Source of the DNA: Candidatus Thiodiazotropha sp. LNASS1 | Lineage (GTDB): Bacteria; Pseudomonadota; Gammaproteobacteria; Chromatiales; Chromatiaceae | Direction: 5' to 3' | Length of the DNA stretch: 64,000 nucleotides | NCBI RefSeq assembly: GCF_964212655.1 | Contig: NZ_OZ156465.1 | Span: 620,001-684,000, forward strand | Part shown: piece after piece, positions 9,342 through 18,723 of the stretch | How the letters are laid out: every line of letters begins with the position of its first letter | Numbering within the stretch: position 1 is the stretch's first letter | Notes under the pieces: generated by a model | The model's database searches: none | What the model was told of the DNA's origin: nothing | Seen by the model: the letters and a program-made list of their open reading frames with translations, nothing else | Position numbers and translations under genes: made by a program

Positions 9342-10100
9342 TTGACGGACGTCAACCCACAAACAGAGACTGTAAATGCTGAAATCCGCATTGGCAACCG
9401 CAGCATTCACTTTTCTGCCCAGTTTACCAATGAAGCGATTGAGTTGCATGAGTTACTCCCATTCTTCCAGAATATTACTGATAAAGTGGTTGAAATCGCG
9501 ATTGCCGAGGTGATTGAGAGCGGTAAGCGGATTTCCTGTCATAGTGGATGTGGTGCCTGTTGCTCTCAACTGGTACCCATCAGTAAAGCAGAAGGTGCAG
9601 CTCTGTTAAACCTCATAGAATCATTGCCTGAGGCAAGACGTTCAGAAGTGAGATCGAGGTTTGCGAAGAACATGGCCGCACTGGAGGAAACGGGCCACGG
9701 ATTATTCGATAAGCTGGAGATGGCTGCGCTTGATCATGACAAGGAACGAATCAAGGCCATTGGCCTGGCTTATTTCGATCTCAACCTGCCATGCCCTTTC
9801 TTGCAGGATCAATCCTGTTCGATACATCCACATCGACCGTTGAGCTGCCGGGAATTTCTGGTAGTCTCCGATCCTGCCTATTGTGCCAAGCCCGATCCGG
9901 CGGTGGTGGAAAACGTGGTCCTGCCAAAAAGAGTCTCTTCGATTCTCTATAACCTGAGCAGCCGGGATTCAAACAGCGATACCGGTTTCATGCCCTTGAT
10001 CCAACTATTGGCAAGTGCAGAGTCGATCAAAACCGGACAACCGGCCCCTGCACCTGCCATGGATTGGGTGAATCGTTTTCTAGAACGCCTTGGCGGCTAA
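9342..10100 (+). CDS. YkgJ family cysteine cluster protein
   Basis: 252 residues from a TTG at 9342; no ATG gives the conserved N-terminus. The cysteine motif CHSGCGACCSQLVPIS (about 66-81) and the second set CPFLQDQSCSIHPHRPLSCREF (about 150-171) match the YkgJ/UPF0153 family, which binds a metal, probably zinc or iron-sulfur. The function of the family is unclear. The TAA stop overlaps the TAG stop of the convergent autotransporter gene. The last 90 or so bases of this gene are copied at 12731-12819 as part of the segmental repeat. Confidence 0.85.
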   Translation: MTDVNPQTETVNAEIRIGNRSIHFSAQFTNEAIELHELLPFFQNITDKVVEIAIAEVIESGKRISCHSGCGACCSQLVPISKAEGAALLNLIESLPEARRSEVRSRFAKNMAALEETGHGLFDKLEMAALDHDKERIKAIGLAYFDLNLPCPFLQDQSCSIHPHRPLSCREFLVVSDPAYCAKPDPAVVENVVLPKRVSSILYNLSSRDSNSDTGFMPLIQLLASAESIKTGQPAPAPAMDWVNRFLERLGG

Positions 10101-11578
10101 AATTCCATACGCAGTCCCGCACTGATGGTATGGGCACTCCACTCGCTATGGGCGAGGATGGTGCCGAAATCGATAAAGCCGACCACACCGTTCTGGAATT
10201 GGGCCGATGTGCCAAAGCGCAGGCGCAGGTAATCCCGGTCGGGATCATCGGTCTGAATTTCGATCCCCATGCCGGCCGGATCCTCGATAAAATGCGCCGT
10301 GATGACCTGAGAATCATCCTCGAACTCATGCAGCCAATCGAGCCTCGCATAAGGGATAAGGACGCCCCAGTCAGCGCTATGCGTGTAGGAGACCTTGCCG
10401 CCCAGGTTGAGGGTCAGCCAACGTTGATCGGTATCCTCCACACGGGTCGCCCAACCACCACCGTCGGCTGTGGGATCGGAAACCTCCTCGGTAAATCCGT
10501 CGACATCGGACTTGATATACTCCAGATCGGCACGGGGTCCAAAGGACCAGGCGCCACGATTGAAATCGTAGCCGGAACCGATGAACAGGCTGACCGTGTC
10601 ACCGTCATAGTCCGCTTTGAGTTCCTGACTGACGTCCGCCAGGCCGCCCAAGGTGTAGACGATGCTCCGTTTCTGGTCGAAGTCATTCTTACCAACGGTG
10701 GCGGAGAAATCGACAAAATAGTTCTGCGGACTGTAATAGGTGCCGAACAGGCTCAGGCTGACTCCCTGGGTATCCAGGTCGCCGGCATCGTTCTCCAGTT
10801 CGGCTTCGGTGTCGATGAAACCTACCGCACCACCGAGAATAAACTGGTTGGTGATCCTGTAGTCCGCACCGATGGTGATACCGACGGTATCGAAATCCAG
10901 ACCGGTTTCAAGATCGGTCTCATCCCGTTCGCCGGTAGAGATATCACCGGTCACGAAGACACCCAGTCTCGATGCCAGTAACTGATTATCCGCACTGGCT
11001 CCACCACCGCGACGCCCCGCGTCCTGGTATGCCTTTGCAATCATTTCAATGGGTAGATTCTGATCATCGATCTGCAGATCGAGCCCCTTGAACGAGAGGC
11101 CCCTGGCACCGGCGCGCAGGGCGGAGATACGTGTCCCCAGATTGCGTATCTGGGTCTCGCCGCCTTGGCGGGATGTGGTATTGGCCTTGGTTGCCGTTTC
11201 CGGACTCACTTGAAACAGCGCCACTTGGGTGTTGCTATCGCCATCGATCGCCGCACCGACGACCGCATTACAATCTTCCTGCAGTCGATCGCTGAGTCTG
11301 CCGCTGGGACAGGCTTCGGCGATCACATCAATCAATGACAGAATATTCGGGTTGTCACCGCTGAAGGGTCTGAGAAGATCGGCAACCGGATTGGTGCTGG
11401 GTGCGGCATCGGCACTGCCCGACAGAACGATTCTTGATAGACCGTCACTGGTGTCGATGTTCAAGGCACCAGATGCCGCTCCAGTGGATTGCGGTGTGAA
11501 TACAACCTGGATGTCACAGCTGCTGCCGGCAGCGATCTCTGTTCCGCAATCGTTTGTCTGGCTGAAATCACCCTCGGT
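10012..11578. repeat. Segmental direct repeat, copy 1
   Basis: This 1.57 kb segment recurs at 12731-14297 with an offset of exactly 2719 bases and no gaps. I find only about half a dozen mismatches, all in the first 215 bases; from about 10216 on the two copies look identical. The repeat spans the last 89 bases of the YkgJ gene and the 3' two thirds of the autotransporter gene, and stops abruptly inside an Ig-like repeat. Confidence 0.95.
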
Positions 11579-12457
11579 GGTAATCGAGTTGACCATGAGG
11601 GACGCAGTACCCTGATTTGTCACCGTTACCACCAGGGGCTGACTCGAGGTGTCAACCGTCGAGTCAGGAAATGATAAGGTTGTATCGGAAACCACGAGAT
11701 CAGGTGCAATACCCTCTACGTTGAGGGCTATGCTTTCCAGGATTGCTCCTTGTGGGCCGGTTGCGTCGACTGTCAACGACTCAGAGACTGTTCCCGTTGT
11801 TGTGGGCGTCGCACTGACCATAATGGTGCAATTACTATTTGCACTCAGCTGTGAGGGACAATCGTTGCTTTGTGCAAATGGAGCTGTTGTGGTGATTGTA
11901 TTGATACTCACCGATGCGTTACCCGTATTGGTGAGTATCACGGGAACAGAACTGCTGGTACTGTCTACGGTAGTTGATCCAAAATTCAGTGTGCTGGGTG
12001 AAAAAGACAGGCTGCCAAACTGATTTGCCACTCCAATGCCAGAGAGTGCTACCTGGGCAGTAAAATCAATTCCTTCATCACTTCCCACAAAGGTCAATTG
12101 ACCATTGTGGGCGCCACTGACCTGTGGTGTAAACACTACATTGACTGTACAGGATGCACCAGGACCCAAAGAGAGACCATTGATTATCATCGGGCAATTA
12201 TTGGTGATGCTGTAGCTTCCGCTTGCAGATATCGAGCTAAATGAAATAAGGCCTGATGTATTGAAACTGGTGAATGTTACAGTCGATGCTCCACTGCTAC
12301 TGCCAACGGTAACAGTACCGAAATCGGTTGAGGTTGGTGATACATCGTATACAGCAAAGGCACTCATGGAGTTAAGTGCGAGCAGAAGGGCAGATAAATA
12401 GAGCAGTGATTTAGATATCAGCCTCAATGGCTGAGTGGTCTTCCCGCAGTATACCAT
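10097..12457 (-). CDS. Autotransporter-domain protein with choice-of-anchor D repeats (copy 1)
   Basis: 786 residues. A signal peptide (LSALLLALNSMSAFA) is followed by about four 100-residue Ig-like repeats of the ASPM-SPD-2-Hydin/choice-of-anchor D type (each with LSFP..TVD.SS.P..VTVTN.G.A and a TNDC...SCTI disulfide pair). A linker leads to an autotransporter-type beta barrel in the last 270 residues (GVFVTGDISTGERDE through the C-terminal AGLRMEF, with the final Phe of outer-membrane barrels). Seen: domain order and signals. Inferred: surface-exposed adhesin or passenger display. From EGDFSQTNDCGTEI to the end the protein is identical to copy 2. A GGGAG site precedes the ATG. Confidence 0.85.
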   Translation of the reverse strand: MVYCGKTTQPLRLISKSLLYLSALLLALNSMSAFAVYDVSPTSTDFGTVTVGSSSGASTVTFTSFNTSGLISFSSISASGSYSITNNCPMIINGLSLGPGASCTVNVVFTPQVSGAHNGQLTFVGSDEGIDFTAQVALSGIGVANQFGSLSFSPSTLNFGSTTVDSTSSSVPVILTNTGNASVSINTITTTAPFAQSNDCPSQLSANSNCTIMVSATPTTTGTVSESLTVDATGPQGAILESIALNVEGIAPDLVVSDTTLSFPDSTVDTSSQPLVVTVTNQGTASLMVNSITTEGDFSQTNDCGTEIAAGSSCDIQVVFTPQSTGAASGALNIDTSDGLSRIVLSGSADAAPSTNPVADLLRPFSGDNPNILSLIDVIAEACPSGRLSDRLQEDCNAVVGAAIDGDSNTQVALFQVSPETATKANTTSRQGGETQIRNLGTRISALRAGARGLSFKGLDLQIDDQNLPIEMIAKAYQDAGRRGGGASADNQLLASRLGVFVTGDISTGERDETDLETGLDFDTVGITIGADYRITNQFILGGAVGFIDTEAELENDAGDLDTQGVSLSLFGTYYSPQNYFVDFSATVGKNDFDQKRSIVYTLGGLADVSQELKADYDGDTVSLFIGSGYDFNRGAWSFGPRADLEYIKSDVDGFTEEVSDPTADGGGWATRVEDTDQRWLTLNLGGKVSYTHSADWGVLIPYARLDWLHEFEDDSQVITAHFIEDPAGMGIEIQTDDPDRDYLRLRFGTSAQFQNGVVGFIDFGTILAHSEWSAHTISAGLRMEF

Positions 12458-12691
12458 TGTCTATGCTCCCTGATGTTATGTGCCGCTCAATAGGACAATC
12501 GATTACACACCTGCTTGTTACTCAATACGGTTGCTGACGATTCTGGATTTGAATATAGATGTCGTCAGCTGAGCAATTCAGCCACATTACATAATGGCGA
12601 ATACAACTTTAGTTCGCATTGCATTTGAGCCCAATCATGCCATGGACAAATCGATAATGAAACATGATTTTGAGGGTCTCGACGATCCACT
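12458..12691. other. Intergenic, promoter of copy 1 autotransporter expected
   Basis: AT-rich gap upstream of the leftward autotransporter gene. No coding frame or clear motif was found. It separates copy 1 from the decayed YkgJ tail of copy 2. Confidence 0.35.
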
Positions 12692-12819
12692 ATAGTAATA
12701 GGGTTTTCATTCCCTTAGTGCAGCTACTGGCAGGTGCAGAGTCGATCAAAACCGGACAACCGACCCCTGCACCTGCCATGGATTGGGTGAATCGTTTTCT
12801 AGAACGCCTTGGCGGCTAA
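12692..12819 (+). pseudogene. Duplicated 3' tail of the YkgJ gene
   Basis: The last 89 bases match the end of the YkgJ gene at 10012-10100 almost perfectly, including the stop. Weaker similarity continues upstream to about 12692 (TTTTCATTCCCTTAGTGCAGC against TTTCATGCCCTTGATCCAAC). No complete gene exists here. This is passenger sequence of the segmental duplication and shows that the ancestral unit contained the YkgJ-autotransporter pair. Confidence 0.85.
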
Positions 12820-14297
12820 AACTCCATGCGCAGTCCCGCACTGATGGTATGGGCACTCCACTCACTATGGGCGAGGATGGTGCCGAAATCGATGAAGCCG
12901 ACCACACCGTTCTGAAATTGGGCCGATGTGCCAAAGCGCAGGCGCAGGTAATCCCGGTCGGGATCATCGGTCTGAATTTCGATCCCCATGCCGGCCGGAT
13001 CCTCGATAAAATGCGCCGTGATGACCTGAGAATCATCCTCGAACTCATGCAGCCAATCGAGCCTCGCATAAGGGATAAGGACGCCCCAGTCAGCGCTATG
13101 CGTGTAGGAGACCTTGCCGCCCAGGTTGAGGGTCAGCCAACGTTGATCGGTATCCTCCACACGGGTCGCCCAACCACCACCGTCGGCTGTGGGATCGGAA
13201 ACCTCCTCGGTAAATCCGTCGACATCGGACTTGATATACTCCAGATCGGCACGGGGTCCAAAGGACCAGGCGCCACGATTGAAATCGTAGCCGGAACCGA
13301 TGAACAGGCTGACCGTGTCACCGTCATAGTCCGCTTTGAGTTCCTGACTGACGTCCGCCAGGCCGCCCAAGGTGTAGACGATGCTCCGTTTCTGGTCGAA
13401 GTCATTCTTACCAACGGTGGCGGAGAAATCGACAAAATAGTTCTGCGGACTGTAATAGGTGCCGAACAGGCTCAGGCTGACTCCCTGGGTATCCAGGTCG
13501 CCGGCATCGTTCTCCAGTTCGGCTTCGGTGTCGATGAAACCTACCGCACCACCGAGAATAAACTGGTTGGTGATCCTGTAGTCCGCACCGATGGTGATAC
13601 CGACGGTATCGAAATCCAGACCGGTTTCAAGATCGGTCTCATCCCGTTCGCCGGTAGAGATATCACCGGTCACGAAGACACCCAGTCTCGATGCCAGTAA
13701 CTGATTATCCGCACTGGCTCCACCACCGCGACGCCCCGCGTCCTGGTATGCCTTTGCAATCATTTCAATGGGTAGATTCTGATCATCGATCTGCAGATCG
13801 AGCCCCTTGAACGAGAGGCCCCTGGCACCGGCGCGCAGGGCGGAGATACGTGTCCCCAGATTGCGTATCTGGGTCTCGCCGCCTTGGCGGGATGTGGTAT
13901 TGGCCTTGGTTGCCGTTTCCGGACTCACTTGAAACAGCGCCACTTGGGTGTTGCTATCGCCATCGATCGCCGCACCGACGACCGCATTACAATCTTCCTG
14001 CAGTCGATCGCTGAGTCTGCCGCTGGGACAGGCTTCGGCGATCACATCAATCAATGACAGAATATTCGGGTTGTCACCGCTGAAGGGTCTGAGAAGATCG
14101 GCAACCGGATTGGTGCTGGGTGCGGCATCGGCACTGCCCGACAGAACGATTCTTGATAGACCGTCACTGGTGTCGATGTTCAAGGCACCAGATGCCGCTC
14201 CAGTGGATTGCGGTGTGAATACAACCTGGATGTCACAGCTGCTGCCGGCAGCGATCTCTGTTCCGCAATCGTTTGTCTGGCTGAAATCACCCTCGGT
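12731..14297. repeat. Segmental direct repeat, copy 2
   Basis: Second copy of the 1.57 kb segment at 10012-11578. The right edge is sharp: both copies read CACCCTCGGT and then diverge. Upstream parts of the two autotransporter genes are clearly related but much less similar, so the identical block is younger than the gene duplication. Confidence 0.95.
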
Positions 14298-15497
14298 CGA
14301 GATGGAGTTGATCGTAAGGGGCGCACTGCCTTGGTTCGTGACAGACACAACCTGTGGTTGACTGGATGCATCAACGGTCCCGTCAGGAAAGGAGAGCTGT
14401 GTCTCGGATGTGACCAAGTCGGCGATCGTGGCATTCACACTAAGGGCCACTGTAGTGCTAACTGTGCGGCCAGCGTCGGTTGCGGAGATATCGAGTGAGC
14501 CCGTAACATCACCGGCAGTAGTGGGCGATGCCATCACCGAGACGGTGCAACTCTGGTTGGCGGCAAGTGTGGTCGGGCAATCGTTGGACTGGGTGAAGTC
14601 GCCGCTACTCGAAACCGCCAGGTCCAGGAGCGATGAGTTGCCCGTATTTCTAATTGTGACGGTTTCTGCGCTGCTGGTGGTGTTTACCGGCGTATCGGGA
14701 AAGGCGATGCTGTCAGAGGATGTGCCCAGTACGCCACTTTGGGCGTTTGCCGTCAGAGAGATCGACTGAGTGGTAGTACCCTGTATGGCGGTACCACTTG
14801 CGGTCAATGTTCCGGACTGTGACCCTAAGCCTGTGGCAGTGACGCTGACCATGATGGTACAGCTGGTGCCGGCATTGAGGGTTGCCGGACAGTCATTGGT
14901 TTGCGAAAAAGGTGCCGTTGCCGAGATTGTACTGATATTAACTGCGTCATTGCCCGTGTTGGATAGGGGTACAGCTACTGGTTGGCTAGCTACACCTAAT
15001 GGTACAGAACCCAGATCCACGGCATTGCCATCTATTGCCAGATCACCGATCAATCCCGTTCCACTGAGTGTTACAGATGTTGTAAAAGGCAGGAATCCCA
15101 TACCGAGGACAATCGAACGATCGTGGCCGTCAAAAGTCAATGCGCCGGCTAACGGACCGGAAACTGAGGGATTGAACCTGACATCGACGGTACAGCTCGT
15201 CAATTCATCGAGAAGCGTCGGTAGGAAAGGACAAGTATTGTTGACGATTGAGAAATCGCCTGTCGCAGTGATTGAGGTGAAATCGATAGCAGACGTGGAG
15301 TTATCGTTGTTGAACGTCACGGTCATGATGCCGCTGCCGGAGCCGACACCAATGCCGCCAAAATCCAAGCTTGCAGGTGTTACGCTGAATATTGCGAAAG
15401 CGTTCATAGAATACAGCAGCAAAAGAAGTACTGAGCTGTATTTCAGCTGGGTGACAAAAAGCTTACCCACTGGGGCATTTTTACCACAATCAGTCAT
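12816..15497 (-). CDS. Autotransporter-domain protein with choice-of-anchor D repeats (copy 2)
   Basis: 893 residues; signal peptide ending near MNAFA, about five Ig-like choice-of-anchor D repeats (one more than copy 1), and the same C-terminal barrel ending in GLRMEF. The first 450 residues differ from copy 1 while the rest is identical, so the passenger evolves and the barrel is kept uniform. A GGAGG site sits 8 bases before the ATG. Likely a surface protein; the ligand is unknown. Confidence 0.85.
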   Translation of the reverse strand: MTDCGKNAPVGKLFVTQLKYSSVLLLLLYSMNAFAIFSVTPASLDFGGIGVGSGSGIMTVTFNNDNSTSAIDFTSITATGDFSIVNNTCPFLPTLLDELTSCTVDVRFNPSVSGPLAGALTFDGHDRSIVLGMGFLPFTTSVTLSGTGLIGDLAIDGNAVDLGSVPLGVASQPVAVPLSNTGNDAVNISTISATAPFSQTNDCPATLNAGTSCTIMVSVTATGLGSQSGTLTASGTAIQGTTTQSISLTANAQSGVLGTSSDSIAFPDTPVNTTSSAETVTIRNTGNSSLLDLAVSSSGDFTQSNDCPTTLAANQSCTVSVMASPTTAGDVTGSLDISATDAGRTVSTTVALSVNATIADLVTSETQLSFPDGTVDASSQPQVVSVTNQGSAPLTINSISTEGDFSQTNDCGTEIAAGSSCDIQVVFTPQSTGAASGALNIDTSDGLSRIVLSGSADAAPSTNPVADLLRPFSGDNPNILSLIDVIAEACPSGRLSDRLQEDCNAVVGAAIDGDSNTQVALFQVSPETATKANTTSRQGGETQIRNLGTRISALRAGARGLSFKGLDLQIDDQNLPIEMIAKAYQDAGRRGGGASADNQLLASRLGVFVTGDISTGERDETDLETGLDFDTVGITIGADYRITNQFILGGAVGFIDTEAELENDAGDLDTQGVSLSLFGTYYSPQNYFVDFSATVGKNDFDQKRSIVYTLGGLADVSQELKADYDGDTVSLFIGSGYDFNRGAWSFGPRADLEYIKSDVDGFTEEVSDPTADGGGWATRVEDTDQRWLTLNLGGKVSYTHSADWGVLIPYARLDWLHEFEDDSQVITAHFIEDPAGMGIEIQTDDPDRDYLRLRFGTSAQFQNGVVGFIDFGTILAHSEWSAHTISAGLRMEF

Positions 15498-15549
15498 TAG
15501 ATATCCTCCCCGGATTCGATTTCTTTATTGTTGTCAGCCCTTGAGCCAA

Positions 15550-18500
15550 TCAACCCTGCGGTATGAAGAAGAACTCGCCTGCTTCATGTCCCCCATGTTT
15601 GATAGGTGCGTACTCCGGAATCTGGTCGATGCCGAATTTCGAAGCTGTCTGCTGTACCTCTTTCGCCAGATTACGGAACAACTTATAGGCCTCGAGAATA
15701 GAGTCATTATCAGCCAAGGTTCTGAGAAAAGACTTGGCGAATACCGAGTGTTGTCCGCCACCCTGATCGAGTACAGGTTTGAGGCCTCCAGAGGTCAACA
15801 CGGTACGAGATCGGGTCTTCGCCATGACTTTCAGCCATTTGGTCTTGACCTCATCGGACATTCCTGACTCCAATCGTGCCATGGATGAGCGAGTAAGGGA
15901 ACCAGAATAACAGGAGTCGGCAACCACGAGTATATGCTTTGCCGACATGGCGTTGAGAATATCGGTGATGGCGATATTCGAGATCCAGTTAGTTGTACTG
16001 TTGGGTTCTGCATCCACGGGCAACCAGTAGCCGCGTAAATTCACTCTGTCCAATTCACCGTGTCCTGCATAATAGATAAGCAGATTATCATTTTCTGTCA
16101 GGGTCTCACGCAATTTATTGAGTGCCGAGAGCATGTCATAACGCGTGGCGTCGATCAGGGTGGTGGTCTGGAAACCATATTTTGTACGCAGTAATTCCGC
16201 GGTCTCCCTTGCATCGACACTGGCACTGAGGAGATTGGGAAAGTCATTGTACTGATTGTTTCCGATGATCAGCGCATGATAATTACCGAAATCAACCTGT
16301 CCGGCGATCCGTCGGGTGGTGTTGCGGGAGTCACTGCTTGTATTCAGCTGCTCCTCTGCGCTACTGGCATAACGCAGCTTGGGTATAAGCAGAAACTCGA
16401 GGCTGGTATGTTGTCCCTTTTTGTCCACAGCAACCATTTTTACCGGGGTCTGTTCATCTTCCACTCTGACATTGGTTGAAAAGATACCCAGATTATCGGG
16501 TGATTCAGTTTTGTCGTTAACCGTGAAAGAGAGCAGCCCGGCCGGCGCCACAACCCGTCCCGTTATTTGCCGCTCCTTTGCAGCCGAGCGTAAACGGACG
16601 CTTGGAATGCCACGGGTCAGGGCAACCGGTGGATCGATGATCTCGATTGTCGGTCCGGAGACCAGACTGGCCTGTTCATTGGCTCTCAGGTCGGCTAACT
16701 GGGCCCTGTAACGCAACGCTTCGGCCTGATAACGGTCGATCTTGATCTGCTGTTGCTGAATCTGATCGAGAAAGCCCTGTTCGGACTTGCGCAGACGAAT
16801 GACTTCCGCCTCCTTTCGTGCGGCAGCCGTCTTGGTGGCGACAAGCTCCTTTTGCGTCTTCCTTAGCAGTGACTGTTGACGAGCAAGGTCAGGGTTTACT
16901 TTCGCCAGTTCTGCCTGATTAGTGTCGAGTTGTCGCTCTGTTTCCCCAAGTTTTTGTCGTAACTCCGCAATCTGGCGCTCCTGCTTGGCGACATCACCCT
17001 GCAAGGCAGTTTGCTGATTGATCTTTTCCTGTTCCAGCACTTGCAGGCGCTGTTGGTATTTGGTCAGCTGTTCCCGGAGCTTTGCGACTGCCTGTCCCTG
17101 TTGTCCCATAGTACTTTCACGCTTCTCAAGGTCTTGTTGCAGACGCACTACCGTCTGTTCAAGGCTGATGCTCTTGCTGGTTGTCTCATTCAATGTTTTT
17201 TGTGCCAGTTCCAGTTGCCGGCGTTGATCGGCAAGCACAGGCTGATTCTTCTCGATATCCGCAATTGTCCGATCAAGTTCAGTTTGTGTCCGGTCAAGTT
17301 TCTGTTTCAATTGGCTGGCCTTGCCGGTCTGAACCTTCAAAGCCTCCTCTAACTGGGCTTTCTCCTGGGTCGAGAGGCGGAGCGCCTCGTTCATCTTTGT
17401 CTGCTGAGTGGAGAGTGATGATTCCAGATCCACGATCTTGCGCTGTTGGATTACTACGGCCTTTTCCTGTTCGGCAAGTTGCGCCTGCAGTGCGGAGAGT
17501 GCCTCATCCTGGGAAACCTTGGATAGTTTCTCTTTTCGGCTCAACTCCGAGCGCAGCATCACCAGCTCAGACTCGGTTGAGGTAAGCGACGCCTTTTCAT
17601 TCATCAACTGCTGGTTGGTTTCATCAAGTTTACGCCTTAGTACTGCGGCCTGTTTTCTCTGCTGTTCGGTTTCCAGCTGCGACTGTTTGAGCGCACTGTC
17701 CATCTGCATCCGTTGTTTCGTAAGCGCCTTTTCCAAAACCGCTATCTGGGTACGCTGTTGCTGCGCCTGTTTTTCGCTGACAGCCAGTTCCGATTTCAGC
17801 TGTTTGACATCGGAGGCGGCTGCAATCAATGGAGAGGTCGTCATTGCGGGCTGAATTCCAGCTTCAGACCTCAGCTTTTTCAGTCGCTTTTCAGCCTTTG
17901 TCAGCTTGACTCTTTCCGACTTCAACTGTGTGCTGGTGTTCTTGAGCTGTTTGCGCAACCGTTCTGTTTCAGATTTTTGTTGCTGTCTCTCCTGCTTCAG
18001 AAGGCGCAGTTCTTTCCGTTCGGCCTTGGAGATCTCCACCGCGGAGGAAAACTGCAGGTTGTCATCCTCCAGACCGGAGGCTTTGCGATACCAGTTAAGT
18101 GCCTGGGCCAGATCTTTCTTCACCCCAAAGCCCTTTTCATGGAGAAAGCCCAGGTTGATGCGCGCCCTGGAGTTGCCCTGATCTGCCGCCTTTAGATACC
18201 AGGCGGCGGCGGTGGCGTAATCGGGCTCAATACCGAGTCCCTTCTCATATATCTCGCCCACATAATTTTGCGCCACAGGGTCACCCTCCTGGGCCTGGGG
18301 TAACCAGACACGCAGGGAGGTTCGGTAGTCTGCACGGTCAAATGCCACATATTCGCCACCGCGAATCTCACACTCGGAGGCAGTGGTTTTAACCGGCCGC
18401 CTGGGTGAAAGATAGGTCATGTTGGCACCCAGTTTGCGTACCTGGCCAGGCAGCAGGCAGTCGACAATCAGAAATTTATCCGGGTTGCCGGTAACCGGTG

Positions 18501-18639
18501 CCGCCGCGTCTGCGCTGCTCTGCCGGGTACTCTGCGTTTGACAGCCTGAAAGGGCCAGCACTGCAGTGAGTAAAGTGCTGACGATCAGTGGTACTGGTTT
18601 GATGTTGGGTGTTTGCTTGTTTGAATGAAGATGTAACAT
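15550..18639 (-). CDS. Caspase-family lipoprotein with Sel1 repeats and long coiled coil
   Basis: 1029 residues from the ATG at 18637-18639, chosen because it gives a lipoprotein signal (VLALSGC lipobox). After a Cys-containing region come two Sel1 repeats (YVGEIYEKGLGIEPDYATAAAWYLKAADQG and the next, about 110-190), then some 450 residues of Gln/Leu/Glu/Lys-rich coiled coil. The C-terminal 240 residues are a C14 caspase/metacaspase-like domain: YHALIIGNNQY, the catalytic His in YYAGHG (about 862) and the catalytic Cys in DSCYSG (about 909). Both catalytic residues are present. The lipobox points to a membrane anchor facing the periplasm. Its substrate and trigger are unknown. Confidence 0.85.
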   Translation of the reverse strand: MLHLHSNKQTPNIKPVPLIVSTLLTAVLALSGCQTQSTRQSSADAAAPVTGNPDKFLIVDCLLPGQVRKLGANMTYLSPRRPVKTTASECEIRGGEYVAFDRADYRTSLRVWLPQAQEGDPVAQNYVGEIYEKGLGIEPDYATAAAWYLKAADQGNSRARINLGFLHEKGFGVKKDLAQALNWYRKASGLEDDNLQFSSAVEISKAERKELRLLKQERQQQKSETERLRKQLKNTSTQLKSERVKLTKAEKRLKKLRSEAGIQPAMTTSPLIAAASDVKQLKSELAVSEKQAQQQRTQIAVLEKALTKQRMQMDSALKQSQLETEQQRKQAAVLRRKLDETNQQLMNEKASLTSTESELVMLRSELSRKEKLSKVSQDEALSALQAQLAEQEKAVVIQQRKIVDLESSLSTQQTKMNEALRLSTQEKAQLEEALKVQTGKASQLKQKLDRTQTELDRTIADIEKNQPVLADQRRQLELAQKTLNETTSKSISLEQTVVRLQQDLEKRESTMGQQGQAVAKLREQLTKYQQRLQVLEQEKINQQTALQGDVAKQERQIAELRQKLGETERQLDTNQAELAKVNPDLARQQSLLRKTQKELVATKTAAARKEAEVIRLRKSEQGFLDQIQQQQIKIDRYQAEALRYRAQLADLRANEQASLVSGPTIEIIDPPVALTRGIPSVRLRSAAKERQITGRVVAPAGLLSFTVNDKTESPDNLGIFSTNVRVEDEQTPVKMVAVDKKGQHTSLEFLLIPKLRYASSAEEQLNTSSDSRNTTRRIAGQVDFGNYHALIIGNNQYNDFPNLLSASVDARETAELLRTKYGFQTTTLIDATRYDMLSALNKLRETLTENDNLLIYYAGHGELDRVNLRGYWLPVDAEPNSTTNWISNIAITDILNAMSAKHILVVADSCYSGSLTRSSMARLESGMSDEVKTKWLKVMAKTRSRTVLTSGGLKPVLDQGGGQHSVFAKSFLRTLADNDSILEAYKLFRNLAKEVQQTASKFGIDQIPEYAPIKHGGHEAGEFFFIPQG

Positions 18640-18723
18640 GGTATATCCAAAACCTAATAATTTTGCTTCTCGATAAAGAATAGACAATTCAAATCCCCCT
18701 GGAAATGGTTTAATCGGCTATCT

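Noticed and set aside
10064-10981. Plus-strand open frame antisense to the autotransporter barrel, repeated at 12783-13700
   Set aside because: It is present in both copies only because the DNA is duplicated; it has no start context and no domain.
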